DNA of 64,000 nt from Marchantia polymorpha subsp. ruderalis (GCA_037833965.1 AP031358.1:15074001-15138000), one strand, 5' to 3'; shown: positions 47,993-58,645, numbered from the stretch's first letter. A program made the numbers and translations. Notes: generated from the letters alone by a model not told the origin.

Positions 47993-48539
47993 CTGCAAAC
48001 TCCGTGCTGACTCTCACTTAGTTTTATCTCATATGGTTTTGCAGTGGTTCATCATGGTTATTAGAAGACTAGATTTACTCCTCATGATCAATTTTCAAAC
48101 ATCATCTCACCCATTCTCTCCATTCATCATTCAAGTACACACACATCGACACTCCAAGGTATTTAAAAACGTCACTCTTTCATTAATGAAACAAGTCTCT
48201 ACATATGAACTCTCCAAACTTGCTTGAAAGATTCTTTCTCACTTCTCTATAAACAACTTGAGAAATTAGTATAGTAACCATTGGTAATTTTCATCTATCA
48301 TACTTTAAAAAAAGTAAACCATAGTAAGTTTGACAAATATCCAATATGTGACAACATGTCATTGAACTCTTAAACATTTTGATTGATTTCTAATCTCTAG
48401 GTTGAGATGGCAACATGACATTTGATCTTTTTAAACTTCTAGAAACTCCACTTGTCACTTAGTCAACATTAGACTAAGTCTAACTAATGAAATTTTCAAT
48501 ATTTAGTGAAATGAATCAAAACTAATCATGTAGTCAAAG
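47993..48539. repeat. Gypsy-family LTR, copy 2, left part
   Basis: Starts TGCAAACTCCGTGCTGACTC, aligns with copy 1, and is cut by element B at about 48,540. It resumes at 51,699. Read on the minus strand, the complete LTR lies directly after the integrase end of element G1, so it is probably that element's 3' LTR. Confidence 0.65.
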
Positions 48540-49029
48540 TGTGGTGAATAATTGTTTTGATTTTTGGATAAAAGAATGTATTTGAAGTGTATTGAAAATA
48601 GAGTATGTACATATAGGTTCATAATCATTAGAGCTAGAAGCTATAAAGGAAATTGAGTAACCAAAAGTAAGCTTAGATGGAATTCGCCTTCAGGTACTTC
48701 GGCCGAAGATCTCTGGACTTCGGTGTAGATAACTTCGGAGATGTAATAGAGGGATCTTCGGCAAAGACGACTTGTTATAATTAAAATTTGCCAAGTACCA
48801 GACAAGAACTACTAGCATTGCAAGTGTCAATTCCCGCTCGTGCGAGAACAGTTAGGGTGTCGAGGGTAAGAACACAAAGCGGGCACTTCGCGCCAACATT
48901 GTGCGAGAGCGAGAATTGCAATCAGAGACATCAAAGATTACTCAGCAAGAGACATGGCGCGCCCTAGAAAAGAGCGGGACCGAAGTTGATTTTGCTAAAG
49001 GTGATCAATGTGGAAATGCGGAAGTATCG

Positions 49030-49620
49030 TCAAGAGTTGATCATGGCACACCTTGATTTCTTGCTCGAGGATTGAAATTGCGTGTCAGCAATGATTTTCT
49101 AGGAGTTGATGGTAGGAACCGGAATGAGGGTAATAACCTTTGCGGCAATCCGTTGTTGTGGAATCTCAAACATTGTACGCACATCTTAAGACCATGCGCG
49201 GGCAAGGAAGGGGATTACATCTTCGAGAAGGAGAGCGTTATAGTGACGCAACTCAAAGAATTTACATGCGCGCAGCTCTTCAAGAACCCCCAATCGAGTA
49301 CAAATGGTTGGAGAATAGTTGAATATTGCGACCTGAAGAAACGCGCGGTGGCGACATCAATGATGCACATCTTGCGGCCCTAGTGGACGACATATGTAAC
49401 GGCGTGGAAAGTAGAATTTATAGAGCGCGTAGTGCGAGGGGAGGCAATTCACTGGGCGAAGATCTTCTGGAACCTAGTTTGGATCAATGTTGGCAAAAGG
49501 TGGTGTGAAACCTCGATGAATCATATGACGCCTTTCTTGGTGAATTTCTATCGCTACATGGGCTTGTTGACAAAGAGTGAAGAGAAGAGATTTCCCAAAA
49601 GAAAGGGAGGTCTTGTAATT
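49030..49620 (+). pseudogene. Module 1 of element B, broken
   Basis: Segments in successive frames match ORF1 of element C: FEKESVIVTQ (C: FDSESIKVTK), VEFIERVVRGEAIHWAKIF (C: VSFVECVIEGTPIHWASIL) and MTPFLVNFYRYMGLLTKSE (C: LSPFLINFYRQRNCLTAAE). Frames change at least twice and stops intervene. The family resemblance is clear; function unknown. Confidence 0.7.
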
Positions 49621-49989
49621 GAAGTCCGACGGAGAGTCTGAAGAGGAGGACGCTCGAGCCCAAGAGACCACTCGAAGAGCAGCACGAGGACCAATTTGAG
49701 TGGAGGTAGCCACGGCGGAAGAAGAGTATGAGCGACGACCGGCAGAGAGGCAGAAGGTAGCCGAGGCAAGTGTAGCAGACCAAAGTCTAGAAGCACGAAT
49801 GGCGAGATCGGAAGCAACGCACTTAAGGACGCCGAAGATGTGCGCTAGACCGAATAAGAAGACACACCGTCATGTGATAGTGTCAGAGAGTTCGGAAGGT
49901 AGTGTAGCCATGTCCAAAGGAACCGCATCTTCAACGGAGGGGGATGCAATGGAGGAAGAGGATCTTCGGAGAAAGCAGATGTGCTATAG

Positions 49990-51090
49990 CCGAAGACCAG
50001 TGAGAGCATGCGAAGGAGCTTACTTTGAGTGAGGATATACTTGAGCAGGTAGCAGAGCAGATTGGTGGAACGGTGGTGTCTTTTGCCTTATGTGTCTTCA
50101 GGAATGAAGAAATCCGAAGTTGAGAAGATATCGTTAGCGGAAGAGCTGAAGGAGTTGGCAGTCGCATTCCCAAACTTCCTACAAGACAATGTATTTCCCT
50201 TACCGAAGTACTTGGATGGGATTACTTACTTACTTGAGGAATATGACTCATAGCAAGAAAGCAGCTTCAGTGAAGACCGCCGAAGTGATGAAGAGAGTGT
50301 GTGCAGCAGCGACTGCAAGTCTGAAGGTACGTGAGGAGGAACTTCAAACTAAGGACATGGGGTGCGAAGTCCTTCGGTTGAACTGGCCAAATAGAAGGAG
50401 TTTCGTGCAAAGGGAAGAACTGAGAACCGAAGGTCTTTGGCGAAAGATTGCGACGATGAAAACAAAGAGCATGGACCTTCGAGGAAAGATTGAGGCACGC
50501 ACTGACAGTCACAACAAAGAGATGCAACGAGCAAATGAGCTTATGGCGGAACAAACAAAGAAGCACAAAGCTGAATTTGCTAGTCGGGCGAAGAGATTGA
50601 CGGATTGCGAAGCTGCCAAGTCTTTGAAGGTCAAATATAGAGTAAAATTGATGTAGATTGTGATCGGCTGCGAGATCAGTTAAAGACGGTTGAGGAGCAG
50701 TTAGACACGTCGCGGATCAAAGCGGAAGTGGCGGAATTGGCGTTTTGACAATTGAAGGAGCAAACGATCGACAGTTTGCGCTTGCGGGTTGAAAATTGTC
50801 TGCGCGGTTTTGTTGAGTGGGAAGTTCAAACGTTGAAGTGGATGAAATTGGATTCGTTGGAGCGGCGATTGATGGGCCTCAAGACCAGTGGTATCGTCAA
50901 ACATCGTCGGTTAGTTAGATTAGTCAATTCTTTCTCTTCCGGGTTAGAAGAAGCACGTGAGAACTTAGAGATAGAGATTTTATGCGTGTTGCATAGGTTA
51001 GGAGCGGACATAACTTCAGAGAACGCAGTAACCGCTGCACTTGATGGTGGCTCGACTCGAGCGGTTGAGTTGTCTAGGAATTCAGAGTGA
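49990..51090 (+). pseudogene. Module 2 of element B (coiled coil), broken
   Basis: Contains KELTLSEDILEQVAEQIGG (shared with D), VFPLPKYLDGITYLLEEYDS (the C equivalent is VIPLLRYLDRKVDKYADP), a Glu/Lys/Arg-rich helical stretch at 50,260-50,650, and a final open part (50,752-51,090) with CLRGFVEWEVQTLKWMKLDS and SGLEEARENLEIEILCVLHR. At least two frameshifts and one stop (50,656) break it. Confidence 0.7.
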
Positions 51091-51698
51091 ATAAAGAGAC
51101 CTAAGGCTCTTTCCTTGGGGGGCTTTTCCGTCAATTGACTTGTCTTGGCTATCAACTTGTGTCTATTGTGCACGTTCGTGAAATTGTGTGTGTATGTCAC
51201 CGTGCATGATGCGCTTTAGTTTGTCGAAGTTACCGCATCTGAAGTCGCGAGTTTCCAATTCGGATGTTCCAAGTGTGCATAGGGCTATTCAAAATTTAAG
51301 CAAATTTGAACTTTTTGTTCTGCTAGTACTAAGAACGCGACACCCAGTAACAGGGGTATTATAATTCCAAGTATCTTAGCGACTCGGCTATTTGGAGCAG
51401 TAGGTTAAGAATGTGCAATTTTGGAAAGTTTTCCCCTAAATTCTGAATGTAGGGTCGGATGCAATTACTGTAGGCTTTGATTGGACAATTTTCAGGTTGT
51501 GTGTGTGATTATACTTTGCTCTTCGGACCTTCGGCCGTAATTGAGTAGTGTCTTCTAGGAGTGACATGTGCCTGAGAAGTAAAACTCTTCAATAGAATGT
51601 TAATCAGTGACAGTTCTTGACTCTTTGGTGTTGTTTATGTCCCTTTGAAAACAAATTTGTACCATTATGCTCCATTCTGGTATTTTTTTGTTATCACA

Positions 51699-51942
51699 CA
51701 AAGAATTATATGCTTGAAATTTAAATTTTGATAGAAAAAAAATTAGGTGTGCTCACTCAAACTTTCTAGAATTTCATTAGTTATTTTTCCAAGTATAGAC
51801 ATTATAGCTAAACATAGTCATAACTTGATAAACTTAGTTATAACTAGCTGGACTTAACCATAAGTAACTAAACTTAGTTAAGTTAAACTAACTACTTGGC
51901 TACTTTTAGTTCTAGTTCACATATAAAACAATCGGTGTTACA
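51699..51942. repeat. Gypsy-family LTR, copy 2, right part
   Basis: Resumes with the duplicated CAAAG and ends ACAATCGGTGTTACA. It abuts the integrase C-terminus of the minus-strand gypsy element to its right. Confidence 0.65.
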
Positions 51943-51999
51943 TTTATCCTCGGATTAAAATTTCACTACGCCTTTTGGAAAGAAAGAATCTGATTTTCA

Positions 52000-53286
52000 T
52001 TGTATTAGCTTCAACTTGTCGTGATTAACTCGATCAAAGTGACGTCCTCATAATTCCTTGATGTCATAAGTAAAGTTTTTCCACACGTTCTCAAATATAA
52101 AAGTTCCAAAGTACTTAGGTAGAAACTTTTTCCTAATCTTCTTATATCTAATTGCATTAAAGAGCATCATTCATCACCATCCTTGACTGGCTTCAAGTTG
52201 TGAGTTCCAATTTATTTTTTCTAATACTTTTTTTGCAATTGTTGAGCTCGTTTCACTCGTACAATGGCCATGGTTTGAGCTTCCTCCAACTCCATTAACT
52301 GTTGCTGGCGAGACCTGACAACTTTCGCTCCATTTGACTTCTTCAACTTTATGGATCGTCATGAAGATGGTCAAGTCAAACTATATGGAAAGTTTTGACT
52401 CAGTCTGTACAGCATCCGGCAAGATTACTATCAAATGGATGTTTTTTATGTTATCCCATAATTTCACAACACAACATGAGGTCTGTTGTCCCAGTTTTGC
52501 TTGCTTCCGTCCATGTGTGCATCCTTGGTCAACATCATACAAAGTACGTTGTTGATACTCTCTGTCAATCGATTAGCATTGGATTTGTAGGAAGTTGTAA
52601 TTCGAGCCTTAATAAAAAAGTACTCTAACAAGGATTGAATAGCATTTTTTGCTCTCATCCTGTATTTGATTTGAACTCCAAGGAAGAACCAAATCTGGTG
52701 ATGATTTGCTCATACAAAACTTTACTCACTTTCTTCTCATTAGTAGATTTAAGTCGTCTAGCTTCTACTCACTTGGTAAGATAATCACTAGAAAACAATA
52801 CTTTCTCTATAAACATGTAAGGTTGGTATCATATTTCCAATGCATTTTTCTCTCTTGAATGCATACCTTGAAGAACCTCTTATCTAGAAATGAATTCTCA
52901 AATCTTCCTATACTCTTTCGGTACCGTTGTCATCATGTTCATGATCAAGAAGTCTTCATCCAAAAAAGTGTTACCCACTGATTCATCTCCTTCCTCATCA
53001 TATGCTCTTGACATCAAATTCGCATTAGCATGTTTCTTACCAGATCTTCTAGAATGTAGTCAAACTCCGCTAGTAGTAGTTTCCATCTAGCTATACTCCC
53101 CTCAGCATTAGGCTTATTGTCTATCACTATAGTGAATATTTCATCCAAAAAATAATGTCAAAACATTTTAAGTGAAAAAATTATTGCTAAAGTCTTTCTT
53201 TCAATCACTGAGTAGTTTCTCTCCGCTTGTAGTGTGTGTATACTAGTAGAGCCGATTGGATGATCATGCTTTTCTTTGTCAAATTG
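52000..53286 (-). pseudogene. Gypsy element G1: RNase H (rest) and integrase, broken
   Basis: On the minus strand from the right: HPIGSTSIHTLQAERNYSVI, ERKTLAIIFSLKMF, ARWKLLLAEFDYILED (RNase H), then DYLTKWVEARRLKSTNEKKV and YEQIITRFGSSLE (integrase core), and near the left end IFENVWKNFTYDIKEL with VNHDKLKLIQ (C-terminal domain). Order and motifs are Ty3/gypsy. The right end is cut by element C inside RNase H and continues at 58,646. Stops and frameshifts throughout. Confidence 0.85.
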
Positions 53287-53387
53287 TGTAATAACCCACT
53301 AAAGGCTAAAACTGCAATATAGTGGTAGAAAGGTCGAACCCACAGGGACAGAGGAACACACAGGGTACAAAGTGTCACGTTTTAACA

Positions 53388-54190
53388 GACTATTGAGGAG
53401 TTTGAATTCTCAGGCAACTGTCACTCCCAGAAATACTGCAAGTGTCCACTCGGAGCGCACTCGGAGGTCGCACAGTGCAGCGTAACACACACACACCTGA
53501 AACTACAGAAACACAACCCAGAGATCCGTTAGGACCTCTACTTCAAGATTTCAGGGGGAAAGTCTCTCTCAAGCACACTCGGCAAAGCTGCGGGCAGTGA
53601 CTTCCAACTCCGGCTTTTACAACGCTTCCACTAGCTTGCTGCTAGTGTAGGAAACCCGGTTTGGACCACCTACTTCGGATCGAAGTCACTCAGACGCGGT
53701 GAACAACACTCTCAACTCACAAAACGCGCAGAGAACACAGGTCCGCACTGAAGGACTCACTGAGAAACATTCCAGTAACACAACAACAGTCTATTGAAGA
53801 GTTTGAATTCTCAGGCACTTGTCATTCCCAGAAATACTACAGGGGTTACCCTCAAGGCACCTGCTGCAGCGTAACCTGAATTTACAACCAAGGCTTACAC
53901 GAAGTAGCAAAACTTCACTTTGGCATTCAGGGGAAAAATCCCAAGGAGTACAATCAGAAAGGAACACTCGAAGGTGTAGGGGCGAAACTGTTCAAGTATC
54001 TAACTAGTCAGTGGCTCTGAGCATCGGCAGTCACCCGCAGGTGCAGTTCCGAACTACTCAAGTCTCTAACCAATGTACTAGCTCTGAACATTCGGCCGAA
54101 GGCCTTCAGCTACAAAATGCGGAACGCTAAGTTGTAACTCCTCGTGCGTGGTGACAGAACTCAAGGACACAAACACGCAAAGGAAATGGG
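53388..54190. repeat. Tandem duplication of about 400 bp in the 3' tail of element C
   Basis: The block starting TATTGAGGAGTTTGAATTC (53,390) recurs from 53,791 as TATTGAAGAGTTTGAATTC; the spacing is about 401 bp. Both copies continue with CCCAGAAATACT and later CAGCGTAAC and CAGGGG. They are diverged, so the duplication is older than the insertion or came from recombination between family members. A, B and D show one copy of this block. Confidence 0.65.
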
Positions 54191-54286
54191 TTCCTGATCT
54201 GCACTTCTGATGGGAAAGAACCCCAGGCAAAACGCCTGGAACTATTTTATACCTTCTAAGTCCTACTAGCACTACACTGCACTACG

Positions 54287-55624
54287 CTACACGCCTGCAC
54301 GGAACCACGCTACACTACACTCCGCGGAACCTGTACTACGTCTCCTGCGCGGCCGACTGCCGCACACTAACTCCCTACCCTGCCAATCTTCCGCTCGACT
54401 GCGCAGTCCCAACCTCTGCAACGCCGCGGACACCTCCCCTTCGAGGGCGGACATGGTATCCTGTGCCTTCGACAGAAAGGCATCGAGCTTCTTTGCTACC
54501 TTCCGCCGACTCCTACTGTCGCCTGACAACAACCCGGCTGCGCGCAATTCAAACTCACGCAGTGTGAGTTTCTCCTGCGCCTTCACTTCCCAGTGGACGT
54601 AGCCCTTGAGACAGTGGGCGACTCGCCTCGCCGTCTCCACCTTCGTGCGATCCGCCTCCTTCCTGCGATCCTCTTCAATTATCACTAATTGCGATTCGGC
54701 TTCAGCACGTTGCGCTCTCAATTCGCCACACTCTGACTGTAACCTGCGGATTAACTCTTCATCCGCCTGCCGTGCGAGCTGACATTGTTCCAACAACCGC
54801 GTCTGTCGCACGAGCTCCTCTGACAAAATCCGATTCTGGGCCTGCTCAGAATTGAGTGCTTCCTTGACCTTCACCTGCTCCTTGGTGAGCTCGCCCAGTT
54901 TCTCATCCTTCATCTTCTCGGAGTGCTTGTAGAATTTCTGATTAAGCTTGTACTGACCCCACAAGCACGCATGCTTCTCCTTCAATTCCTTCAACTCCTG
55001 GTCCACTCTAGCTAATAGCTTGCTGGTGTGGACTTTAGTGCGAGTCCGCCTGCGCACTAACTCGATGTAAGATCCCGGCTGGAGTGGGTCGGCGTATTTA
55101 TCGACCTTGCGATCCAAGTACCGCAGCAACGGAATCACCTGCTCAGAGAGCGCCGCCGACGGCGCTCCAACAATTTCCTCCTCCTCCTCCTCGGTGTCTT
55201 CTGCTCCTAACATTTCTTCCGTGGAGCCTTCGTCGTCATCATCCGAGTGGAGAATTTCAGTCGCCATTGATTGCGTCGGCGACTGCCCCGAGTGGGGCTG
55301 CACGTCATCGACGTGTGCTGCCTGCGAAGGCACGGCTGCAGCCTCGCTGCTCGTCGCCAAAATGTCTAAGGCGGAAGGCGAATGTACCCGTGCGGCATCC
55401 CCGTCTCTCGCTTGTTGATTGTCTACCGCATCCTCTCTGCCGCCGTCGTCCGCCGCCGAAGGCGATCGAGCGGAGGGTGACTGCGCGGGGTTTGATTGCG
55501 CATCGCGCATCGAAATTTCATCCCGCGGACAGTCACTCCGCTCCTCCGTCTGCTGCTCCCTTGATCGGTCCGTGGGGGCTGTGCCCGGCCCGTGCGCAGG
55601 CGCATTTGCCGGCGCCGCGGACAT
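54287..55624 (-). CDS. Element C ORF2: acidic and coiled-coil protein (module 2)
   Basis: A 445-residue open frame. The N-terminal 150 residues are Ser/Ala/Asp-rich and disordered, ending in a strongly acidic tract (DDDDEGSTEE, then TEEEEEEIV). Next is the family block VIPLLRYLDRKVDKYADP with SYIELVRRRTRTKV (about residues 160-200). Then come some 150 residues of Glu/Gln/Lys/Leu heptads typical of a coiled coil, then CLKGYVHWEVKAQEK and KLDAFLSKAQDTMSALE. Blocks and order are shared with A, B and D, which argues for selection on a protein in the past. It overlaps ORF1 by 92 nt in the +1 frame and has its own ATG at 55,624. No enzymatic motif; a structural or nucleic-acid-packaging role is a guess. 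Confidence 0.75.
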   Translation of the reverse strand: MSAAPANAPAHGPGTAPTDRSREQQTEERSDCPRDEISMRDAQSNPAQSPSARSPSAADDGGREDAVDNQQARDGDAARVHSPSALDILATSSEAAAVPSQAAHVDDVQPHSGQSPTQSMATEILHSDDDDEGSTEEMLGAEDTEEEEEEIVGAPSAALSEQVIPLLRYLDRKVDKYADPLQPGSYIELVRRRTRTKVHTSKLLARVDQELKELKEKHACLWGQYKLNQKFYKHSEKMKDEKLGELTKEQVKVKEALNSEQAQNRILSEELVRQTRLLEQCQLARQADEELIRRLQSECGELRAQRAEAESQLVIIEEDRRKEADRTKVETARRVAHCLKGYVHWEVKAQEKLTLREFELRAAGLLSGDSRSRRKVAKKLDAFLSKAQDTMSALEGEVSAALQRLGLRSRAEDWQGRELVCGSRPRRRRSTGSAECSVAWFRAGV

Positions 55625-57179
55625 CTATCGCCGAAGGCGACATGGCCGGGGGCCGCACGCCCGATGTTCCTTGGCCTATAGGCCCTACCGCCGAAGGCGC
55701 ATCTATCGGCGGACTTCCCGCCGATGGTGCGGCCTCCGCACGCTCTCTGCTCGTATCTCCTCGGCTCGAAGGCCCTGGCGCCGAAGGCGCAAATTGCGGC
55801 GCGTGGTGCGCCGGAGGGTCTGGCCCCGAGGGCCGGTGTCTCGTAGGCGGTTCTTCCGCCGGCTCCTTCCCCTTCCTACGTTGGAACGGGGGTGATTCTT
55901 GCCTGTGCACAGGCGGCACGTGTGGAGGCGTCCTGTGCACAGGCGACCTGTGCACAGGTGAGCGCCTGTGCACAGGCGGACTGCTCCTTCCCACGCGTAA
56001 GCGTAGATCCACGTCCACTTGTGTTCGCCGGTCCGCGGAGGCTCGTCCGTCCGCGGAGGCTCGTCTGTGCGCAAACGGAACATCTGTCCGCATCGCACGT
56101 GGTAACTCCGGAGGCCCTTGGCCCGTAGGCGGCCTTTCTCCCGTCGTGGTTGCAGCGTGGCCCGTTGCTCCTGCGGTCGTCCGCGCTTCCTCCTGCCTCT
56201 CTGGCGACGCACTTCCTATCTCCGTCGCAATTGTCGCCGTGTCCGCACTGTCGGCTGGTAACACCAGTCTGCGTGCCTTCTGCTTCGGCCGGCTGTATGG
56301 CTCGCACAGCGGCCGCGGTCGAATGGGAGCAGAGGGTTCTTGATGCTGCTCCTCTTCAGACTCTTCCCTCCATCGCCGCTTCCGCGGCACTCGTGCTGCA
56401 GGAGTGTGTCTCCCTTCGTCCCTCCGTCTTGATGGGGTAGAAGTCGGTGACTCCTCTGCATCAGTGTCGACCTCGTTCTCCCGCACATACTTCCCGGGAT
56501 GGTCGATGGACAATGGCGGAAAATGTTCAAGCTCCGCCGCTGTCAAACAATTCCGCTGTCGATAAAAATTGATGAGGAAAGGAGAAAGATGGTTTAGAGT
56601 TCCCCCCTTCTCCTCAAACGCGTGCTGTCGCATCACCCTGTGCAGGATGCTCGCCCAGTGAATTGGAGTTCCCTCGATGACGCACTCCACAAAAGAGACC
56701 TGCCACAATGTGATGTAGCAGGCGCGGTGCGGCTGCAGTAATTGCATCAGCGCCGCGGACAAAGTCCGGCGAAATCGATCCTTGTAATCACGGGTCCTGT
56801 ACCCATTCTTGGTAGACCTCCCGGTCTTGAACAGCTCCACAAATTGCGCCTCTTCTTGCTTGGTCACCTTGATGCTCTCACTGTCGAAAAGGAGATGCCC
56901 TGGCATGCCAGCACATCTTCCCAACGCCTGCGCCCAATCTTGGACTGTCCACCGATCAACATGCGGACGCAATCCGCGCGAGGGTGGTCCCTGTGGCTCT
57001 AGCCACTCGCGCACCATATTCCCACAGATGTAGTTCCATCCCCATAGCAAGAAATCGAGCTTTCTTGCTATTAAGCGCTCCTCGAAAGCGCGCAGCCCGT
57101 TCTGCGGCAGGCGAAGTGGCACCATCCGCAATCTGCTCGGTCTCGTCATTGCGTTCCTGGGGTTCGCTCGCCCGCTCAT
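55533..57179 (-). CDS. Element C ORF1: globular N-terminus plus Pro/Arg-rich tail (module 1)
   Basis: 548 residues. Residues 1-230 form the conserved part: LDFLLWGWNYICGNMVREW, WTVQDWAQALGRCAG, FDSESIKVTK, ITLWQVSFVECVIEG with TPIHWASIL, and LSPFLINFYRQRNCLTAAE. All recur in A and B. An acidic NEVDTDAEE follows. The rest is low-complexity Pro/Arg/His/Ser sequence, including PVHR units encoded by repeated TGTGCACA palindromes (55,901-55,978). The general layout (folded domain, disordered tail, then a coiled-coil protein) recalls plant 'putative transposon protein' genes attached to gypsy elements, but I cannot confirm homology by eye. The start is the first ATG after the leader. Function unknown. 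Confidence 0.75.
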   Translation of the reverse strand: MSGRANPRNAMTRPSRLRMVPLRLPQNGLRAFEERLIARKLDFLLWGWNYICGNMVREWLEPQGPPSRGLRPHVDRWTVQDWAQALGRCAGMPGHLLFDSESIKVTKQEEAQFVELFKTGRSTKNGYRTRDYKDRFRRTLSAALMQLLQPHRACYITLWQVSFVECVIEGTPIHWASILHRVMRQHAFEEKGGTLNHLSPFLINFYRQRNCLTAAELEHFPPLSIDHPGKYVRENEVDTDAEESPTSTPSRRRDEGRHTPAARVPRKRRWREESEEEQHQEPSAPIRPRPLCEPYSRPKQKARRLVLPADSADTATIATEIGSASPERQEEARTTAGATGHAATTTGERPPTGQGPPELPRAMRTDVPFAHRRASADGRASADRRTQVDVDLRLRVGRSSPPVHRRSPVHRSPVHRTPPHVPPVHRQESPPFQRRKGKEPAEEPPTRHRPSGPDPPAHHAPQFAPSAPGPSSRGDTSRERAEAAPSAGSPPIDAPSAVGPIGQGTSGVRPPAMSPSAIDVRGAGKCACARAGHSPHGPIKGAADGGAE

Positions 57180-58138
57180 TCTACTTCCGCACTACCCGCG
57201 CTTCTTTCTCTCTCGGCAAACTCTAATCGCCCTCAATTCCAAATCACGCGCACTCACTTCTCCCTCAATCAACAAGAAATCTCCTGTGCGACGACGTCGA
57301 GAATGTTCCGCAGCCAGCAGATGGATGCGCGCAGCGCGCACAAGAGATTGGAATCGCGAATTCAAGAATGGGACGTTCTCCGCCGCCCGGTCGAAGGTCA
57401 TGGTCGGCTCTTGCTCGTGAAGAACGTCTCACTTGATGGCCGCGCCGGCTGTACGCTGAAACGGTCTTCGCTCTCACGCGCGGCTTCACGCTCCGCCGTC
57501 GTCGATTAAACTCTCACGCTCGAATTGGCGGATTTGAACTCCGCGAGCGTATTACCCTGCGGACATGGGGGCGTAGCGCCGAAGGCGAGTTTTCCGCCTT
57601 GCGCGGTACACTTGTTCGTACCGCCCCTCGGCCAATCCCCCTCTGCCTTGACGCGTGTGTCCGCATGTCGGACAAAAGTTCAACTCCTGCCTGTGCGCAG
57701 GCAGGAGCCTCGGCGGATTCTCCGCCGGTGCGGAACTTCATCCTCCTGTGCACAGGCGTTCGCCTGTGCGCAGGCGAATTCCGTGCGCTACGTCGCGCTG
57801 GCGCGGAAGGCGTTGACCGTGGTCAGCCGTTTCCGTCCAGTCTGTCCGTTCCTTGTCTCTTCGTCGGCGCTTCCGCCGCCGCAACTCCGTCCGTCCAAGA
57901 GCGCATCCACCCTTCCCGTCCGCATGGTCCGTACCGATTTGATTACTCTGGCGGCTCTTCCGACGTACGCGGCGCCGCGCTGGCGCGGAAGGCGCCGTAC
58001 ACTTTCTACCTCACAAGGCGCATTTCTAGGGCCCAAGGCGGATTTTCCGCCGACGCCGAAGCGCCTGTGCACAGGCGAGCGCCTGTGCGTAGGCGGACTT
58101 CGCGCCTCCCCTAACCCTACTTCGCCTGTGCACAGGCG
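55901..58138. repeat. Scattered GC-rich palindromes (GCCTGTGCACAGGC and GCCGAAGGC types)
   Basis: CGCCTGTGCACAGGCG or close variants at 55,901-55,914, 55,931-55,944, 55,946-55,959, 55,963-55,978, 57,684-57,707, 57,745-57,756, 57,761-57,776, 58,062-58,077, 58,080-58,095 and 58,123-58,138. A second motif, CGCCGAAGGCG or close variants, occurs near 55,450, 55,628, 55,690, 55,790, 57,580, 57,992 and 58,400. They lie in ORF1, ORF2 and the non-coding leader. Confidence 0.85.
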
Positions 58139-58645
58139 AACGCCTTCGTCCGCGCATAGGACAAAACTTGATTCCCCCTTCCGCGTAGGCGGAATTCGCG
58201 CCGGTGGCGAATTCCTTCCGCCGTAGGCGACCGCCTCCGTTTCTTCCAATAGCGATAACTCCCTAAGTCCTCATCCGTTCCAAGCGTTCTTGGGCTCGTT
58301 GGAATCAGTGCGTCGAGCTCTTTCCAACGGGATCCTAACTTGGTCAAGGCGCCCGAGGGTTGACCTAATTATGGAGGATTTCCCTACAGCCGCGGACGCA
58401 ACCTCCGAAGGCGGGTTTTGCGCCTTGCGCCGTAGAGATCCTAACTGCAGAGCTCGTAGGGAGGGTGGTGCCTGTCCTTACTGCGGCACCCCAAATCCCG
58501 GATTCTACAAGATCCCTCGAGAATCCCCGCGATCTTCCGGATTCACTCTGTTTTGATGTACCGAAGGCTATTTACAATGCTGCCAGGGTACAGTTTTCCA
58601 AAAATGTTTTAATTTCCTCAAAATTGCCAAAAGTGGGGTACCACA
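57180..58645 (-). other. Leader of element C (5' untranslated region)
   Basis: GC-rich 1.47 kb between the 5' terminus and ORF1, with at least six of the TGTGCACA-type palindromes. Long frames on both strands are due to GC-rich composition and are not called. Confidence 0.5.

Larger units (their letters stand above)
48540..51698 (+). mobile_element. Element B of the TGTRGTR family, degenerate
   Basis: Inserted in gypsy LTR copy 2. The start is TGTGGTGAATAATTG (within two bases) and the end is TTTGTTATCACA. CAAAG stands on both sides, a perfect 5-bp target duplication, and the LTR reads through when the element is removed. About 3.16 kb. No terminal direct repeats. It encodes broken versions of both modules. 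GCCGAAG/CTTCGG motifs recur at its left end (48,690-48,760). Confidence 0.8.
53287..58645 (-). mobile_element. Element C of the TGTRGTR family, the best-preserved copy
   Basis: Read on the minus strand it starts TGTGGTACCCCAC and ends AGTGGGTTATTACA. It is flanked by AATTG at 53,282-53,286 and 58,646-58,650, a perfect 5-bp target duplication. RNase H of gypsy G1 reads through when the 5,359 bp are removed (HSDASIIAIGCNLSQFDKEK spans the site). The ends form an imperfect inverted repeat (about 13 of 19). No direct terminal repeats. GC-rich, with two long ORFs, a 1.47-kb leader and a 1.0-kb tail. No polymerase, integrase or known transposase motif was seen. Confidence 0.85.

Noticed and set aside
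53300-53345. GGTTCGA motif resembling a tRNA B box in element C (and CCGGTTCGATAG near 5,520)
   Set aside because: No cloverleaf can be formed around either. In element C the motif belongs to a conserved 3' end, and at 5,520 it lies in a proposed exon.
55084-56343. 419-codon plus-strand open frame
   Set aside because: It lies antisense to ORF1/ORF2 of element C. Long frames on both strands are expected in very GC-rich repetitive DNA, and only the minus-strand frames match elements A and B.
57525-58226. Long plus-strand frames in the leader of element C
   Set aside because: Composition-driven; translations are low-complexity products of the repeated palindromes with no match in other copies.
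53287-58645. Element C as an ordinary LTR retrotransposon
   Set aside because: The first and last several hundred bases do not match as direct repeats, and no RT, RNase H or integrase motif is present inside.
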